A DNA stretch of 64,000 nucleotides from Spirosoma foliorum (GCF_014117325.1 NZ_CP059732.1:2108001-2172000), one strand, 5' to 3'; counted from the first letter of the stretch, positions 35,697-44,483 are shown. The notes: generated by a model not told the origin, from the sequence alone. Made by a program: numbers and translations.

Positions 35697-36500
35697 TTAT
35701 CGGGCGATGCGCAAGGCTTCCGCGTAGGCATCCGGCAATTCGCTTTGCTCAACGGCCTGGGCTGCTTTTTCTACATCGTAGGCAACGCGCACGAACTCCA
35801 CGGCAACCCCTTCGCGCGAACCTGGCCGCGCTGTTTCGTCTATTGTCAGCAGCACATAACCGGCCCTCGGATCACCGTCCTTTGGTTTTCCCACGGAACC
35901 GATATTAATGGCATGACGCCAATATGTTTCCTGGCCTTCTGCCTCGGCACTCACCACTTTGTGAAAGGGTTTGTGCGTATGGCCGAAACACATCACATCA
36001 GCACCCGCACCCTCGATCACGCGGCCCAAACTGCGGTCGCCCCGATCCTCAAACAGATATTCATTCACGCGCCGGGGGCTACCATGCACCAGCAGCAACG
36101 TGAACGGGGTTTGTTGCTGCCAAAGGTGTTCGGGGTCGTTGCCTAGCTCAAATTCCACGCGAATATGAGTTGGGAGCGTGCGCAGATACTACCGCTCATC
36201 GTCGCCCACCTGGACATTGGTGTAGGCAATGGACACTTTGCCATTGGCCTTTTCCTGTTCCTCTTTGTAGGCGCATCCGCAATCGTCGGAGCTGCGACCG
36301 ATACCATAATCATAATTCCCGGCAATCGTCGGAATACCGCGTTTGCGGATCGTGGCAATCACCTCGTTTGGCCAGATATTATAGCCGACCAAATCACCCA
36401 AACAATAGACCGCGTCAGGCTGGCGGCTGTCGATGTCGGCCAATACCGCTTCCAAAGCAGGCAAGTTGGCGTGAATGTCGGAAAACAGGGCAATTTTCAT
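35697..36500 (-). pseudogene. YfcE-like metallophosphoesterase split by an in-frame TAG
   Basis: One frame of about 268 codons interrupted by TAG at 36189-36191 (about codon 104). Before it: [38 protein letters not shown] and GNYDYGIG. After it, in the same frame: YLRTLPTHIRVEFEL, LLLVHGSPRRVNEYLF and FGHTHKPFHKV. All calcineurin-like metal motifs (D-x-H, GD, GN-x-D, VHGSP, GHTH) are present apart from the stop. Family members cleave phosphodiesters. Its start overlaps the acr3 stop by 4 bp (ATGA), so it belongs to the arsenic operon; close relatives sit in other ars clusters. Confidence 0.8.
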
Positions 36501-37561
36501 GCGTGCTTTTGAATCGTCTTTTTGTAGTAGGGAGCAAACTTGCTTTGTTGTTTCAGAGCGAAATTGACCATCAGGATCAGCACCGGCACTTCGATCAGCG
36601 GACCAACCACGGCGGCAAAGGCCGCGCCTGAATTGATTCCGAAGACGGCAATGGCAACGGCGATACCCAACTCAAAATTATTGCCCGCTGCGGTGAAAGC
36701 GAGCGAGGTGGATTTGGCATAATCGGCACCGGCCCGTTTCGAGAGATAGAAGGCCGAAAAGAACATGATGGCAAAATAGATCGTCAGCGGAATGGCGATG
36801 CGCAGCACATCGAGCGGAATGGACACGATGAGCTGTCCTTTCAGGCTGAACATGACCACGATGGTAAACAGCAACGCGATGAGCGTAATGGGGCTGATGG
36901 CAGGCAAAAACGTCTGCTCGTACCATTGGCGGCTTTTCAAACGCGTCAGGATGATCCGCGAAAACATGCCTGCCAGGAAGGGCACGCCCAAATAAATGAA
37001 TACACTTTTGGCCACTTCGCCGATGGTGATATTCACCTCGTAACCATGCAGGCCAAACAGGGGCGGTAGCACGGTAATAAACAACCAGGCATAGACCGAA
37101 TAGAACAGCACCTGGAAAATGCTGTTGAAGGCCACTAGACCGGCGGCATAGAGCCGATCACCGCCCGCCAAATCATTCCAGACAATCACCATCGCAATGC
37201 AGCGGGCAATGCCGATCATAATAAGGCCGGTCATGTATTCGGGTTTGTCAGGCAGGAAAATGACCGCCAGCCCGAACATGAGCAGCGGGCCGACGATCCA
37301 GTTTTGCACGAGCGAAAGACCCAATATTTTGGTGTTGGCAAACACCTTGGGCAGCTCGTCATACCGCACCTTCGCCAAAGGTGGATACATCATCAGCACC
37401 AGGCCAACGGCGAGCGGCACGTTGGTCGAGCCGGAATTAAACCCATTGATGAAGTTCTGCGACTGCGGAAAAAAATACCCGATGCCCACGCCGATCAGCA
37501 TGGCCAGGAAAATCCATAGGGTCAAAAAGCGGTCGAGAAACGAAAGACGGGGGGTACTCAT
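36497..37561 (-). CDS. acr3: ACR3-type arsenite efflux permease
   Basis: About 354 residues with ten hydrophobic segments. It opens [20 protein letters not shown], typical for ACR3. Family signatures are [20 protein letters not shown], which holds the conserved Cys, and [20 protein letters not shown]. It exports arsenite across the inner membrane. The ATG at 37561 overlaps the arsN-like stop by 4 bp (ATGA), and its own stop overlaps the phosphoesterase start the same way, so these genes are translationally coupled. The longer open frame to 37612 lies inside the neighbour. Confidence 0.92.
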   Translation of the reverse strand: MSTPRLSFLDRFLTLWIFLAMLIGVGIGYFFPQSQNFINGFNSGSTNVPLAVGLVLMMYPPLAKVRYDELPKVFANTKILGLSLVQNWIVGPLLMFGLAVIFLPDKPEYMTGLIMIGIARCIAMVIVWNDLAGGDRLYAAGLVAFNSIFQVLFYSVYAWLFITVLPPLFGLHGYEVNITIGEVAKSVFIYLGVPFLAGMFSRIILTRLKSRQWYEQTFLPAISPITLIALLFTIVVMFSLKGQLIVSIPLDVLRIAIPLTIYFAIMFFSAFYLSKRAGADYAKSTSLAFTAAGNNFELGIAVAIAVFGINSGAAFAAVVGPLIEVPVLILMVNFALKQQSKFAPYYKKTIQKHA

Positions 37562-38010
37562 AATTGATCCTGAATTAGCGCGCGTTTCATGACGATGGCC
37601 GATGACGGGCATAAATCGCTGAATTGCTGCGTCTGTTGGATAGCCGCAGGCACTTCCTGCCGGCTGACGATTTGGAAGCCATGCCGCTCGAAATAGCGGT
37701 CGGCGGTATTGGTTATAAGATACACTTCTTGCAGGCTGGATGCCCGGGCGGCTTCCAGCAATCGGCCAACCAGTTGGGCGGCAATTTGCTTGCCCTGGTA
37801 GTGCGGATCGACGGCCACCGAACGCAGCAGGCCCACCGGGCCGAAGCGTTCCAAACCAGCCACCCCAACGGGGGGTTCCTCGTATTTCGCAATGAAAAAA
37901 TCAGGAAGGTCGGTCGGTAAATCCTCAGTCAATAGGTGCCCTTGCTCTAGCAGGGCAATGACGGCCTCCCTATCGGCCAGTTGCGCGGGTTCGATCTGCA
38001 TGGCCATCAC
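37558..38010 (-). CDS. GNAT acetyltransferase, ArsN-like
   Basis: 150 residues of the GNAT fold. [20 protein letters not shown] carries the acetyl-CoA motif (Q-G-K-x-x-A), followed by [20 protein letters not shown]. Position between arsC and acr3 matches ArsN, which acetylates organoarsenicals such as arsinothricin in characterised cases. The name is held back because only the fold and context support it. The gene abuts arsC and overlaps acr3. Confidence 0.8.
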   Translation of the reverse strand: MMAMQIEPAQLADREAVIALLEQGHLLTEDLPTDLPDFFIAKYEEPPVGVAGLERFGPVGLLRSVAVDPHYQGKQIAAQLVGRLLEAARASSLQEVYLITNTADRYFERHGFQIVSRQEVPAAIQQTQQFSDLCPSSAIVMKRALIQDQL

Positions 38011-38436
38011 TTATTGCGGAACAGGTTCACCCAACCGACTTTCGATGAATTCCTGACTGTAGGTTTTGATCAGATCCCGCACCCGGCGAAAGGAAGTCAA
38101 TTTATCCTCGCCTGGTGTGTGCCCTGGATCGGGGAAACTGTGATGGATCATTTCGCCCGCTGTGGGAAAATACGGACATTGTTCGCGGGCATTGTCACAC
38201 ACGGTGATGACGTAATCGAACGGGATTTGCACATACTCATCGGCGTGATTCGAGGTATGATGCGAAATGTCGATGCCGTCTTCGGCCATTACTTGAATGG
38301 CCAACGGATTGACGCCGTGCGGAGCAACACCCGCGCTATAGACTTGGGCGCGGTCGCCTGCGAAATGCTGCAAATAGCCTTCGGCCATCTGCGAACGGGC
38401 GGAATTGCCCGTGCAAAGCACTAGGATTTTTTTCAT
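38011..38436 (-). CDS. arsC: Thioredoxin-coupled arsenate reductase (LMW phosphatase fold)
   Basis: About 141 residues starting MKKILVLCTGNSARSQMAEG, with catalytic Cys8 in the P-loop C-T-G-N-S-A-R-S. YVITVCDNAREQCPYFPTAG contains the second and third redox Cys of the thioredoxin-linked type, and HHSFPDPGHTPG the catalytic Asp. It reduces arsenate to arsenite for export by Acr3 or methylation by ArsM. The open frame runs upstream to 38517 but would overlap arsM. The ATG at 38436 gives the family's normal N-terminus. Confidence 0.92.
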   Translation of the reverse strand: MKKILVLCTGNSARSQMAEGYLQHFAGDRAQVYSAGVAPHGVNPLAIQVMAEDGIDISHHTSNHADEYVQIPFDYVITVCDNAREQCPYFPTAGEMIHHSFPDPGHTPGEDKLTSFRRVRDLIKTYSQEFIESRLGEPVPQ

Positions 38437-38455
38437 GGCTGTTTTGTGGTTGGGT

Positions 38456-39313
38456 TTAGTTGCAGCAACCGGGAGGGCAGCAGGCCGCTGGGGCCGCTTC
38501 TTCGGGCTTCTGGGCAAAGACGGTGACGCTATAAATACCTTTGTCTTGATGGCGATAATCGGCGATTTCTTCCGCCGACAGATAGTTTTTCAGCACCTCA
38601 TCGGGCAAAGAAATTTCGCGCTCTTTCTGCACGGTGATGTTGGTAAAACCGTTCTCCTGGATGAGTTGCAAATACTCGTTCTTCTGGATAGCACCCGAGA
38701 CACAACCCACATAGAGTTCGGCGTCCTGTTGCAAGCCTGCGGGCAGCTCACCTTTCAGCACGATATCGGAGATGCTGAAATGACCACCGGGCTTCAAAAT
38801 GCGGAAGGTTTCGCCAACGGCTTTTTGTTTGTCGGGGACCAGGTTCATTACGCAGTTACTCACCACAACGTCGGCCAAATTGCTCGGTAACGGCATGTCC
38901 TCGATGTCGCCATAGACAAATTCGACATTGGTAAATCCGAGCGTCTTGGTGTTTTTGCGGGCACGGTCGATCATGGCCGGGGTCATATCCAGGCCGATCA
39001 CGCGACCCGTTTCGCCGGTTTCGGCACGGGCCACAAAGCAGTCATTGCCTGCGCCCGATCCAAGATCCACTACGGTGTCACCGGGTTTGATCTGCGCGAA
39101 TTGCGTAGGCAGGCCGCAACCCAATCCCAAATCGGCTTCGGCGACGTAGCCGTTCAGCTCGTCATAGCCCACGGTCATATCAATGGGCACGCTGGCGACC
39201 GTTTCAGGCCCACAGCAGGAGGTGGGGCCGCAACAGCCATTGGCATCGGGTTGTTCGGCAATTGCGCCGTATTTCTGGCGCACGACTTCTTTGATTTGCT
39301 CGGCGGTTTCCAT
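38456..39313 (-). CDS. arsM: Arsenite S-adenosylmethionine methyltransferase
   Basis: 285 residues. The SAM site is GDTVVDLGSGAGNDCFVARA, with VIGLDMTPAMIDRARKNTKT and VVSNCVMNLVPDKQKA downstream. Arsenic-binding Cys pairs are frequent: NGCCGPTSCCGP near the N-terminus and ACCPPGCCN at the end. ArsM converts arsenite stepwise to methylated, partly volatile species. It starts 63 bp behind arsR, and an ArsR-like palindrome lies in that gap. Confidence 0.93.
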   Translation of the reverse strand: METAEQIKEVVRQKYGAIAEQPDANGCCGPTSCCGPETVASVPIDMTVGYDELNGYVAEADLGLGCGLPTQFAQIKPGDTVVDLGSGAGNDCFVARAETGETGRVIGLDMTPAMIDRARKNTKTLGFTNVEFVYGDIEDMPLPSNLADVVVSNCVMNLVPDKQKAVGETFRILKPGGHFSISDIVLKGELPAGLQQDAELYVGCVSGAIQKNEYLQLIQENGFTNITVQKEREISLPDEVLKNYLSAEEIADYRHQDKGIYSVTVFAQKPEEAAPAACCPPGCCN

Positions 39314-39330
39314 ATGTTTTCCTATTGGTA

Positions 39331-39349
39331 TAATGTAATATTACGATTA
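39331..39349. promoter_or_regulatory. ArsR-type operator before arsM
   Basis: TAATGTAATATTACGATTA, an imperfect palindrome in the arsR-arsM gap. Its core TAATATTACGAT is shared with the site before arsR (CAATATTGCGAT), so it is probably a second ArsR binding site. Confidence 0.55.
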
Positions 39350-39376
39350 ATTCAGGCAAAAAAATACCCGCTGATT

Positions 39377-39703
39377 TCAGCAGCAGGTCACTGGTACAAA
39401 CGTATCAAACAATGCTCCGAATGCGCGTTGAGCTTCCTCCCATACGGGGGTATTAATGCAATAGCACACGCGGGGCGGGTTGATTTCGCCCTGAATGATG
39501 CCAATGCGTTTTAGTTCTTTTAGGTGTTGTGAAACGGTTGCCTGGGCCAAATTCAGCTCGTCCACCAGATCACCGCAGACGCACGCTTTCCTGTCCACCA
39601 GCAATTGTAGAATGGCTACCCGTGCCGGATGAGCAAATGCCTTTGCCAGATCCGCAATGCGGTTTTGTTCCTCGGTGAATATTTCGGTTTTGGTAAGTCC
39701 CAT
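39377..39703 (-). CDS. arsR: ArsR-family arsenite-responsive repressor
   Basis: 108 residues with a winged helix-turn-helix: AKAFAHPARVAILQLLVDRK, then ACVCGDLVDEL, which holds the Cys-Val-Cys arsenite site next to the recognition helix LAQATVSQHLKELKRIGIIQ. The C-terminal TFVPVTCC adds two more Cys. Arsenite binding releases it from DNA. A 28-bp near-palindrome lies 22 bp upstream of its start, in keeping with autorepression. Confidence 0.93.
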   Translation of the reverse strand: MGLTKTEIFTEEQNRIADLAKAFAHPARVAILQLLVDRKACVCGDLVDELNLAQATVSQHLKELKRIGIIQGEINPPRVCYCINTPVWEEAQRAFGALFDTFVPVTCC

Positions 39704-39724
39704 GTCACAAAGGTAACAGGTTTT

Positions 39725-39752
39725 TTATTCATTGCAATATTGCGATGAATAA
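39725..39752. promoter_or_regulatory. ArsR-type operator before arsR
   Basis: A 28-bp palindrome with a single symmetric mismatch: half TTATTCATTGCAAT faces half ATTGCGATGAATAA. It lies between arsR and the upstream phosphatase-like gene. Its position and symmetry fit the ArsR operator. Confidence 0.7.
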
Positions 39753-39766
39753 AATCTATAAGCCGG

Positions 39767-40312
39767 TTAAAGGTTCATCTTTACTTTGGAAAAAACATAA
39801 AAGGTTTCCGTGGCAATTTGATTGCACCGCTCGTCATATTTAGCGGTTTCCTGGGGTGTGCCATCAAAAGCTTTCGGATCGTCATAGGGCGTCGGTACCC
39901 GCAGGGCTGCGCCTTTCACAATGGGACATGCTTTATCGGCTTGTGAGCAAGTCATGATCGCCAGGAAATTGCTCTGGGGATTGCTGGCATCATCGTATTT
40001 CTTGGAGAACGCCTTAATGGGTTCTGCACCAGATGCGTAAGTAACAGCATACATTGGGTTCGGTCCTTCTGATGCTTTGCTAATATCAAATCCCGCTCTT
40101 TTGCAGGCAGCTATTGCCCGTTCATTGAAGGCACTGACTTCTGTTCCACCTGAGAAGCTTTTTACGCCTGGAACGCCATAATAAGCAGCGGCTGTTGCTG
40201 CCCATAGTTGGCCGAAATGACTGCGTCGGGAATTATGGGTACAGATGTAAGTTAGTTGGACAGGCTCTTTAGCGTTGACTTTGAGTTGAACAAACTCCGC
40301 AATTTTGTCCAA
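39767..40312 (-). CDS. Low-molecular-weight phosphatase / arsenate reductase-like protein, main part
   Basis: 181 residues with VQLTYICTHNSRRSHFGQLW, the P-loop C-x5-R-S of the LMW phosphatase fold. NFLAIMTCSQADKACPIVKG supplies two further Cys, and VPTPYDDPKAFDG the Asp loop. Proteins of this type sit in many Bacteroidota ars clusters beside arsR and probably act as arsenate reductases or arsenic-linked phosphatases. The frame opens at a TTG, but the true N-terminus with its leader is probably the piece at 40314-40466, cut off by a frameshift. Confidence 0.75.
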   Translation of the reverse strand: MDKIAEFVQLKVNAKEPVQLTYICTHNSRRSHFGQLWAATAAAYYGVPGVKSFSGGTEVSAFNERAIAACKRAGFDISKASEGPNPMYAVTYASGAEPIKAFSKKYDDASNPQSNFLAIMTCSQADKACPIVKGAALRVPTPYDDPKAFDGTPQETAKYDERCNQIATETFYVFSKVKMNL

Positions 40313-40313
40313 T

Positions 40314-40466
40314 TCAGTCTTGCGGTATTTTTGAAAAGTCTTGCTTAATGCCGTTGATGTAGGTCGTTAGAGAGCCATTCAATACCACTTTTTTGTCGGG
40401 ATCATTGCTCAAGAAAATAGCGGTTGTAATTAGTAACCATAATGGTAATAGGCTGAAAAGCTTCAT
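40314..40466 (-). pseudogene. Detached N-terminal piece of the phosphatase-like gene
   Basis: An ATG at 40466 opens a 50-residue frame with a signal-like start, MKLFSLLPLWLLITTAIFLS, then VVLNGSLTTYINGIKQDFSK. It ends at a TGA where the next frame begins TELDKIAEFV. Related proteins run straight through this junction, so a short indel near 40325-40340 probably broke the gene in two. Confidence 0.6.
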
Positions 40467-40511
40467 AGTACAGTGTTATATATTGTTATCTCCAGACACG
40501 AAATTGGTTTC

Positions 40512-40527
40512 ATCGTAAAGTTACGAT
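40512..40527. promoter_or_regulatory. Third ArsR-like palindrome
   Basis: ATCGTAAAGTTACGAT: arms ATCGTAA and TTACGAT are exact complements around AG. It lies 46 bp upstream of the ATG at 40466. The TTACGAT arm matches the site before arsM. Confidence 0.55.
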
Positions 40528-40616
40528 TAATTTGCTATTCGTGTGAAATTTATAAGTAATCGCTCGCCCGACTGTGTATCTTATGACTTAATCAGTCATT
40601 CAAGTGTCTACCTAAT

Positions 40617-40667
40617 CGCCCGATTAATAGACATCCTTTCGTCTCAGTTGGGAGCATTTTGTGATAC
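40617..40667 (+). repeat. Dispersed intergenic repeat, copy 8
   Basis: Box A CGCCCGATTAATAG (from 40617), ACATCC, CGTCTCA (40640-40646), GTTGGGAGCATTTTG and a degenerate right arm TGATA. It lies between two divergent genes. Confidence 0.65.
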
Positions 40668-40856
40668 AGTGGTTTTAGTCAGTAGCCTACGTTTGCATAT
40701 ACTGCCGAACCAACAGATGTTCGAGCCATTCTTATTGTGGCTCATATCTTTATCCGGTTGAACATAAGCTATAGGTTAAGTAGTATTGCCCTGTTTCCCG
40801 GCAGCAGGATTCCAGACAGGAAACAGACGACTACTAACTTTTTCACCTTTACGCTT

Positions 40857-41279
40857 ATGGCCAAATACACAATCATGTTGCAAACTCCCCGAAAGCCTAA
40901 GGCGGGTACGAATGCCGATGTTGAAGCACGAATTTTAGGCACGCACGGGGCCAGTGCTTGGCGAGTTTTAGACTTACCCAATGTCGATGACCGGGAACAA
41001 GGTAGCCAAGACTATTACAGGCTGGAGTTTGATGATTCATTTGGAGACATCACCGGTTTGGAGCTACGCGTCAAGAAAGCCGATGAAGTAGGTCCTGAAT
41101 GGTTGCTGGAAACAGCCTATATCTGCCGAGTTAGCTCGCGCCAGTTGTATAAGCTACCCTACAACCAGTGGATCAATCCAACCTCACATACTAACTGGGT
41201 TTATGCAAGGCTGACCAGTTTGCAACCTGAGGTATTAAACGAGTCGGCATTTGGCGTAACTAACCAGTTTTTGTGGTAA
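40857..41279 (+). CDS. PLAT/LH2-like domain protein
   Basis: About 140 residues from the ATG at 40857 (MAKYTIMLQTPRKPKAGTNA). The pattern YTIMLQT, GTNADVEARILGTHG, YRLEFDDSFGDITGLELRVK and EVGPEWLLETAYICRV follows the PLAT/LH2 beta-sandwich, a lipid- or protein-binding module usually attached to enzymes. Here it stands alone with no signal peptide, so its partner is unknown. The open frame starts earlier at 40737, but the family match begins at 40857. Confidence 0.65.
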   Translation: MAKYTIMLQTPRKPKAGTNADVEARILGTHGASAWRVLDLPNVDDREQGSQDYYRLEFDDSFGDITGLELRVKKADEVGPEWLLETAYICRVSSRQLYKLPYNQWINPTSHTNWVYARLTSLQPEVLNESAFGVTNQFLW

Positions 41280-41701
41280 TCCTGACTTATAGTCAACTCT
41301 GGCCAACTTCTAAAATGAGTCGGGCAGTGGCCTAACTGGGTTGAGATAGTCTTAGAAGCGGTTGCTTTTGAGCCGTATGGCCAAACTCAACAACCGTACT
41401 ATCAAAATCGAAGTGATTCGAAAGTTGTCAGTAGAGGTCAGCCGCCTTTTTTTAGGTTATTGCCAACTGTCTCACAATAACTATCCTACTTCAGATGAGA
41501 AAGAACATCCGATCCGTGTAGTCAAATGAGTGTTTTTGTTGATTTTACTATCAGTCCATTGGTCCTGCTCCGGAATGCCGGCCCATGGCCTACCGCTCAC
41601 CGCAGCTCAAGGAACGAACGTACGGTATCAGAAGAGGAGCACAAGTCATAATCCATAGCTCTACCTGCTAAACTGAGATAGATTTACCTAACTCTTTACT
41701 T
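41280..41701 (+). other. Intergenic stretch with a possible 50-residue ORF
   Basis: An open frame at 41377-41529 starts MAKLNNRTIKIEVIRKLSVE and codes 50 residues of unknown type. It could be a small DNA-binding stub or chance. No repeat copy or hairpin stands out in the rest. Confidence 0.25.
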
Positions 41702-42133
41702 ATGAACAACAAATCACTTTTTCATCGGAATCGGCTGGCAGCCTATGCGCTGCTGGTTATATTGCTGAGTACGCTCTTGGGCTCAGCTCAGGCACAAACC
41801 GAGTCGGCTCGCCAGCGTGAGCTATTTACGATTGTCGAACAGCCCCCCGAATTTGTGGGTGGCATGAGAGCCTATGAGTCGTTTATGAAAGCCAAGGTGC
41901 GCCAGCTAAAGGACACCTCGAGCCGGAAGCTGACCGGTAAAGTGTTTGTTAGCTTTACGGTCACGGATCAAGGGGCAATTGAAGAGGCAATGGCCTTGAA
42001 TCGTCAGGGATCCTGGGAGGCAACAGAAGCGGTACGGTTGGTGCAGAGCATGCCCGCTTGGAACCCCGGTAAGCAGGCGGGCCATGCGGTTAATGTCAAG
42101 TATAATTTACCGATAAAGTTTAGTGAACACTAA
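41702..42133 (+). CDS. Energy-transducer TonB C-terminal domain protein
   Basis: 143 residues with a signal or anchor segment (LAAYALLVILLSTLLGSAQA) and a TonB C-terminal-like domain: FVGGMRAYESFMKAKVR, KVFVSFTVTDQGAIEEAMAL, LVQSMPAWNPGKQAGHAVNV and YNLPIKF. This VFVSFTV...PAWNPGKQ.G pattern is the usual single TonB_C domain of Bacteroidota. No transport partner lies next to it. It may act in the periplasm on a distant receptor, or as a free domain. Confidence 0.75.
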   Translation: MNNKSLFHRNRLAAYALLVILLSTLLGSAQAQTESARQRELFTIVEQPPEFVGGMRAYESFMKAKVRQLKDTSSRKLTGKVFVSFTVTDQGAIEEAMALNRQGSWEATEAVRLVQSMPAWNPGKQAGHAVNVKYNLPIKFSEH

Positions 42134-42626
42134 TGCGAAGGGATATAGGCAGCAACGTAATGCCTTCAACAGGCTTCGCTTAGCTTCACTTTAGAAGCCT
42201 CTTGCGCTGGTCTAGGCATAGATCGATGAAGTCTTCATAGCCTACTTCACCGATCGATGGCTAAACTAACCATGGTAATCCTATAAATTATTGCACTGGT
42301 TATTGTCCGAAATTAGCTACTTCACTGCTGTTCTAGTAGTGGAGGGGAAGCGTAGGTTCAGAAAAGGCAGCCTTTTTTGAGACACCGCTATTACTGAAGC
42401 CTTTCTAACTGCGCAAGAGAGCCGACCCCACCCGAATAGATGACAACGCACTTAACGGCTGTTTACTATCCGCAACACAGTTTGGGTATTGCTGAAGGCG
42501 TGGATTTTTTAACACAAGAGTTCAATAGAATTACAAATGTTGAATCCTGCACAAATGCTCATTTCGAAGCACTTCAGCCCCGCTTTGGGTGATACCTTGT
42601 TGGCTGCTGCCACCTTACCTTGGTTC
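42134..42626. other. Intergenic stretch without a recognised gene
   Basis: No ORF with protein-like character is seen. A weak 7-bp stem (AGGCTTC at 42171 with GAAGCCT at 42194) may end the TonB-domain gene. CCTTTTTTGAGACACCG near 42371 resembles the right half of the dispersed repeat but is too short to call. Confidence 0.3.
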
Positions 42627-43793
42627 TTATTTTGAATCCGATTTCCAGGCGTCAAACCTCCAAAAGCCATCTTGGTGAAAACTCACTTTCATTTGATTTG
42701 TTTTTTTGTCTGGGTTGAATTCTACTGTCACGTTTTCGTTTGGAACAAAGAAAGTATTCTCTGTTTGAGGCTGGGCTAATACAGTCGAGATGCCATCTGA
42801 GTATGTAATTTTAATTCCAGCTTGATCTGATTCGATTGTTAATTTTCCAGTAAAATCATTGTTATAAATACCGAAGTATTTTTCCTTTACATTTTCCGTC
42901 AATTCTATTGATGTCGGCTTAACTGGTTGAACCAATGGTCGGACTTCAATAAGCGATTTTAGGTCATTAAACGTATAAGATATACGTCCTTTAGCGAGAA
43001 GATTAACGATGTTAGTCTTAATCGTTGATTGAGGGTCATGTTTTGAGAGAAACCAGATGTCTCCAGTGGTGAGGTTTTGAATATTTGAGTATAGAGTGCT
43101 TTCACCTTGTTTTGTTTCCCGACAGATAGACATCATAGTCTTTAAGCTCGGATCATTTTCTTTTAACAGAGCTGTTGCTTTTGGATATCTCCAACAATAG
43201 GAGCCATCTTCTTTTCCGCAAATATCAAAATTAGTTGAAACAAGAAATTTTCCTTCTTCAACTAACTGAATGCCAGATGCACTAACAATAGCAAACCTGC
43301 CCTGCCTGTCGGCTATATGCATTTGAGCACTAGTAAAACCTTTTTGAAACCAGTATACGTTGAAGAAGTCAATAACTTCCTGAACAGATTTCATGGTACC
43401 AAGAATATGAGGCAGAATTTGCTGATCACCTTGAGCAAACGCCTTTTTGCTTTTAGGATCAAACCCCGTCACTTGATGAATGGTATTAAAATCAAACGTT
43501 AATCCGGCCTCATTCATCCCGCCTTGTATACGACTACCTTCACCAAATCTTGGGGAGAAATATGAAAATGTAAAATAGCCGTATTTCATTTCCAACGATT
43601 TTGGGAAGACATTGATGAAATTAGCTACGCCAATTTCTCCATCCTCATTATTACAAGTCCAAACTTGTCCATTTGAAGCCACTGCACTAACTGTCGTGCA
43701 TGCACAGGTTTGAGTCCAATATAAAATTGAAAAAGTAAGGGATAAGATAATAAAGGCAGGCGACTTGAATTGTATAGTTGTCGTTCTTTTCAT
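42627..43793 (-). CDS. Linear amide C-N hydrolase-like secreted protein (Ntn fold)
   Basis: About 388 residues from the second Met (43793), which gives a canonical signal peptide; the frame opens at 43829. After cleavage the sequence is C-A-C-T-T-V-S-A-V-A-S-N-G-Q-V-W-T-C-N-N, fitting an N-terminal-nucleophile Cys as in choloylglycine/penicillin-V acylase-like or C45 enzymes. GGMNEAGLTFDFN and SAQMHIADRQGRFAIVSASG are typical later blocks. It would hydrolyse an amide outside the cytoplasm. The last 120 residues are an extra beta-rich domain (YFGIYNNDFTGKLTIESDQA). Lower GC than its neighbours suggests a separate history. Confidence 0.65.
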   Translation of the reverse strand: MKRTTTIQFKSPAFIILSLTFSILYWTQTCACTTVSAVASNGQVWTCNNEDGEIGVANFINVFPKSLEMKYGYFTFSYFSPRFGEGSRIQGGMNEAGLTFDFNTIHQVTGFDPKSKKAFAQGDQQILPHILGTMKSVQEVIDFFNVYWFQKGFTSAQMHIADRQGRFAIVSASGIQLVEEGKFLVSTNFDICGKEDGSYCWRYPKATALLKENDPSLKTMMSICRETKQGESTLYSNIQNLTTGDIWFLSKHDPQSTIKTNIVNLLAKGRISYTFNDLKSLIEVRPLVQPVKPTSIELTENVKEKYFGIYNNDFTGKLTIESDQAGIKITYSDGISTVLAQPQTENTFFVPNENVTVEFNPDKKTNQMKVSFHQDGFWRFDAWKSDSK

Positions 43794-44054
43794 GAAGTTC
43801 GTCTGTAATTTACTTGATTTGATTTTCATGAGGTTTTTTTCTCAAGATGCAGACCATACAAAAACAGTTGCATGATGTTCAAATCTTTTCGTATGCTACT
43901 GTTTGAGTTGGACAGTTATTAAAATCAGCTTTTTATGAGAATTTATAAGCATAAGATTACATCCAGAACGATTACTGAGTTATTGCTGGTCAAATTAGGT
44001 AGAAGAAGTATCTTTGTAAGCCTTGATTATCAAGGTTGTTGGAAATGAAATGGG

Positions 44055-44090
44055 ACTAGAAAGGCTGCGCTCAAGCGCGGCCTTTCTAGT
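44055..44090. terminator. Long GC-rich hairpin, possible bidirectional terminator
   Basis: ACTAGAAAGGC-T-GCGC pairs with GCGC-G-GCCTTTCTAGT: a 16-bp stem including one G-T pair and a 4-base loop. There is no T run on the plus side. It lies in the 690-bp gap between two minus-strand genes. A terminator or a small structured RNA are both possible. Confidence 0.5.
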
Positions 44091-44112
44091 TAGATCAGAA
44101 TTCTAAGTATGC

Positions 44113-44138
44113 CGCGAATAGAGCGTTTTTTTGAGACG
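44113..44138 (+). repeat. Dispersed intergenic repeat, partial copy 9
   Basis: Right half only: AATAGAGCGTTTTTT and a full right arm TGAGACG (44132-44138). The left arm CGTCTCA is lost. Between 44140 and 44483 I see no gene. Confidence 0.45.
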
Positions 44139-44483
44139 TAATTAGAAAGGGGGATAAAAAGCAGGAGACTTGCTAGCTGTCGTATAAAAGCCCATTCCTA
44201 CGTTAGTGGTTATTCCACCCAACCTCCCATGTGGAAATGGAAACGTAGGAGCCTTCACAGGGCCAGTCGGGCTGCTTACTTGACTACTGGGGTGACCTGT
44301 CGCCGGAAAATTGAATTTAGAATTTTAAATCAGCCTACACTGAATTTCTAAAACGAATTCAAAGCTGCCACTACGGCCTGCCATATTTGTCAAGCTGGAC
44401 AGGCTACTGATTCTTGTACATAGCCGAATAAACAACGACGTACTTAATATGTACAAAGCCGTATCTTGGCTGCTGCCCTGTCG

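Noticed and set aside
35547..36631. Long plus-strand frames opposite the phosphoesterase and acr3 genes
   Set aside because: They have no signal, domain or start context and mirror conserved minus-strand genes; high GC third positions explain the open frames.
37981..38890. Plus-strand frames of up to 161 codons opposite arsC and arsM
   Set aside because: They are antisense shadows of two clearly conserved genes.
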